Of a DNA stretch of 64,000 nucleotides, positions 61,516 to 64,000 are shown piece after piece (the stretch's first letter is position 1; each line of letters starts with the position of its first letter). The position numbers and the translations under genes were made by a program. The stretch lies in the NCBI GenBank assembly GCA_963920705.1, contig OY987237.1, forward strand, positions 10,632,601 through 10,696,600. Direction: 5' to 3'. The stretch is from Odiellus spinosus. Lineage: Eukaryota; Arthropoda; Arachnida; Opiliones; Phalangiidae. Below the pieces are notes generated by a model. The model did not search any database. It had not been told where the DNA came from and saw nothing but the letters and a program-made list of their open reading frames with translations.

Positions 61516-61852
61516 CAGAAGCCGATGAAACCTTCCTTTGAAGTCTACTACTCTAATGTTCCATATAGCGCTCCTCTCTGTATGGGTAAAATTCCCAATT
61601 TTACGAGATCGGAGGGGTCCTACTTCATACCCCCTGTCTACGCAAAATTGGAAATTCTCTCTCTCCACAAACGACGACGTTTTTTTGAGGAACTCCAAGG
61701 CTGCTAGAGATATTCGCTCGACGAACTCCCGCTCCGAAAATATCTACCGTTAGGAGGCGTACGAATCGCGCTTTTTGAAACTAACCCATGCAGAGAGGGG
61801 TAGACAAGACCCGGGAGTTATAGACTTCAAAGGAGGGTTTCATCGGCTTCTG
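61516..61852 (-). mobile_element. M7-A MITE, copy 4
   Basis: A 337-bp copy, reversed, with a perfect 7-bp duplication GTATTAC at 61,509-61,515 and 61,853-61,859. It is very close in sequence to the copy at 57.4 kb, which suggests fairly recent activity. Confidence 0.93.
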
Positions 61853-61859
61853 GTATTAC

Positions 61860-62683
61860 CCGAAACTAGTTCAATATCCTATGAATTAAACAATGTTGAT
61901 TGCTGAAGCCAGCCGCTGTATACATTATTGTGAGGAGGTTGAAACATATTTACTGGGATTGACTAATTTTAGGTCCTTTTTTAGACCAAAAACCTAGGAA
62001 TTTCACTTAGCTGTGAACGTTAAAGTGTGGCAGGTGCAAAAAAATATCTTATTCATCGTGATATAAAACAAAACAATGCTGATTTTAGGGGGGGTTAGAC
62101 TGCTCAAGGAATGAAGTCAACGATTCTGCCTATCTTTTACACTGCGAGATCAACATTCCATTACTAGTTCTCACTATAAAGTAATAAAAAAAGTGGTAGT
62201 ATTTCCCTAATTTAAAAGAATCAACTCCATCCTCCCTTACAATACCTCAAGTAAGTTTCCCTTTATATTTGAAGCCAAAAAAATGCATCGAGAGAAAATG
62301 ACGAAAAAATTCGAGAAAATAGGGTATAAACGGAAAAAGGGGGGTGGGAAAGCCGATTTCTGGATTAGAATCAATTTTAACGGAAGAATGAAAAAGAACT
62401 TTCCTTTTTGTAAAGAAAAAGTCTAACGAAATTAATTCTCATAATATTACATTTCATCGAGGATTTACAGTCCCTATCAAAAAATTACTTTAGCGATTCC
62501 TTGTAATGTAAAACACAATTCTAGGGTTTTAAAATGGGTTGACCCCTAAGGGAAAAATGTCTGCTCCAGGAATGTAAAGCTTTAATAATAATAAATAATT
62601 AATATTCCATCCATGGTTTTCACCAAAGGAATTGTTTTTAAATTATAAACACGAAGCAATATTCAAAAAATTTTACTTTATAT
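61860..62683. other. No gene recognised
   Basis: AT-rich, no frame or repeat recognised. Confidence 0.5.
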
Positions 62684-63094
62684 TTAATGGGGAATGAAAC
62701 CTAAAAGCAGGTGATTTTTTTATCGATTCATTATCGTTTAAATAGTCCTAATCCAACAGTGAAAAATTTTAAAATCAAAATGAAACTACAAATAAATTTA
62801 AAACTTATCCAGAAAATAGGCTTAGCTGGATTCATGGAGATCACCTGAACTCCAATGACATTGTTCGATGGTTCTTATATGGGGAATGCGGGATCTCCCT
62901 GATCAATGTCATTGGTTGTTAGTCCTTTTACGTGGAGTTGAGGATATCTCCATGAATCGAGCTAAGCCTATTTTGATGGTAAGTTTTAAATAGTTAAATA
63001 TTTGTTTGAAATTTATTTTACTGTTGGATTAAGCCTATTAAAACGATAAGGAATCGATAAAAAAATCTCTTGCTAGGTTGCATTTTCCCTTTAA
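62684..63094. mobile_element. K-1 MITE, variant core, at 62.7 kb
   Basis: TTAA to TTAA, 411 bp. The left end is diverged (TTAATGGGGAATGAAACC) and the right end is ATTTTCCCTTTAA. The core resembles the 20.3-kb copy (GATCACCTGAA and GGATATCTCCATGAATC types). Confidence 0.85.
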
Positions 63095-64000
63095 AAACTG
63101 GAAAAAAAAATACTATAGCACACAAATCGAAAGTCCGTGCAATTTTGTGGGGCTCATGTCAAAATAACAAATTCAAATAAAAATATAAGTGGCGCCGCTG
63201 TACGGGAAAAGTCTGAACTACTATGACGTTTAATATAACCACACGCTTTTGTAAAAATAAATCATTCAAACGCTTCCCGAGTTAGTATTTTTACGAGACT
63301 AGAACTTTAAGAGAGCATAGCCGTTAGAAAAGAAAGAGTGCCGGTGAAAAAGAAAAAAAAAATGTGCTAATTTTCAAAATGATGCATCAGAAGTCATTCA
63401 AATAAGTAGTTCGCGTTTGCTGGGGAATAAGGGAGTGAAATACAGCGCCTCTATAGGAGATCGCGCGAGTAGAATCAAATATGAAACTGCTTAGCGTACA
63501 GGGCTGATCAACGTGAGCCTTCTTTGTACGTAGCTATATAACGCCTTTCATTCTTAGAGGGCAATAAAAACCCGTTAAAATATTTATACAGTTTTCCATT
63601 TGGAAACTTTTATCGACCTTTAAGTTTCCTTGTGTATATTTTTATAATAACGGGATCATTTTAATCCATAGAAAATAAACTAAGGTGAGAGTTTGGTTTC
63701 AGTTGGCTAGAAAATCAGGTCCCTGATATTAACAGAAATTATCTTAAAACAAAATTTACTGGAATACCCGAATAATTTTTCCCAAAATCCAAACTACCTA
63801 ATATTTCCATTTTTTTCAATAAAAACCATGATATTTCCCAAAATTTGTCTCAAAACCAATTCCCTGAGATTTCCCGAAGTGTTTTTTCTCTCAAGACTAA
63901 TTTCCTGACTTTTCCAGGTTCTCTGTTTCCCATATATTTGTATGAACCCAGAATAAACCTTTCATAACCGCGTTTTTCTTCCCATCTAAAACTGGAATAT
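63095..64000. other. No gene recognised; CCCTGA/TTTCCAGG motif cluster at end
   Basis: From about 63,719 several CCTGATATT, CCCTGAGATTTCCC and TTCCTGACTTTTCCAGG motifs recur at irregular spacing, like those at 48.7, 50.1, 51.0 and 58.3 kb. Confidence 0.45.

Overview
This window looks like AT-rich, gene-poor nuclear DNA from a eukaryote, probably an invertebrate and possibly an arthropod. The clues are spliceosomal introns of about 50-190 bp, many homopolymer and AT-rich runs, and a dense population of short non-autonomous DNA transposons (MITEs). No bacterial-type operons, rRNA, convincing tRNA or CRISPR arrays were seen. No autonomous transposase, reverse transcriptase or conserved housekeeping gene was recognised. 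The taxonomic guess is an inference from style, not from a marker gene.

The only protein-coding gene I can support is at 32,662-33,349 on the minus strand. It has four coding exons and encodes a small coiled-coil protein of about 118 aa. A degenerate second copy lies head-to-head with it on the plus strand at 34,484-34,896. The two copies keep the same last two introns, the same C-terminal residues and similar 3' ends. Between them sits a 551-bp palindromic element (33,815-34,365) built on a minisatellite of AGGTC and AGGTTAGATC units whose orientation flips near the right end. Together they form an inverted duplication around a foldback.

Most of the rest is mobile-element debris. Four MITE families (called M7-A to M7-D here) have CA...TG ends and leave 7-bp target-site duplications: 9 insertions at 2.9, 5.8, 12.3, 25.2, 41.7, 52.7, 57.4, 59.3 and 61.5 kb. 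Two families (K-1, K-2) have TTAA flanks and AGG-type ends resembling Kolobok/T2 MITEs, with complete, deleted and one chimeric copy at 13.9, 19.6, 20.3, 28.3, 30.4, 31.3, 39.3, 44.2, 46.4, 47.9, 58.4 and 62.7 kb. There are also TA-flanked mariner-like MITEs (11.9, 16.3, 16.7 kb), a hAT-like MITE (11.0 kb), a family with GTTCACAC-type ends (7.2, 10.5, 38.3 kb) and several unclassified interspersed repeats.

Layout: 0-2.6 kb has tandem arrays and duplications; 2.9-6.1 kb has a pair of M7-C MITEs; 7-20.7 kb is mixed MITEs in AT-rich DNA; 23.9-24.4 kb is a GGTCCATTGG foldback cluster; 25-32 kb has M7-A and K-family elements; 32.5-35.0 kb is the coiled-coil gene inverted duplication; 38.3-47.9 kb has an interleaved inverted repeat and more MITEs; 49.9-54.4 kb has small tandem repeats and a nested insertion; 57.3-63.1 kb has three M7-A copies in 4.5 kb plus two K-1 copies. 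Long stretches between these show nothing I can recognise.
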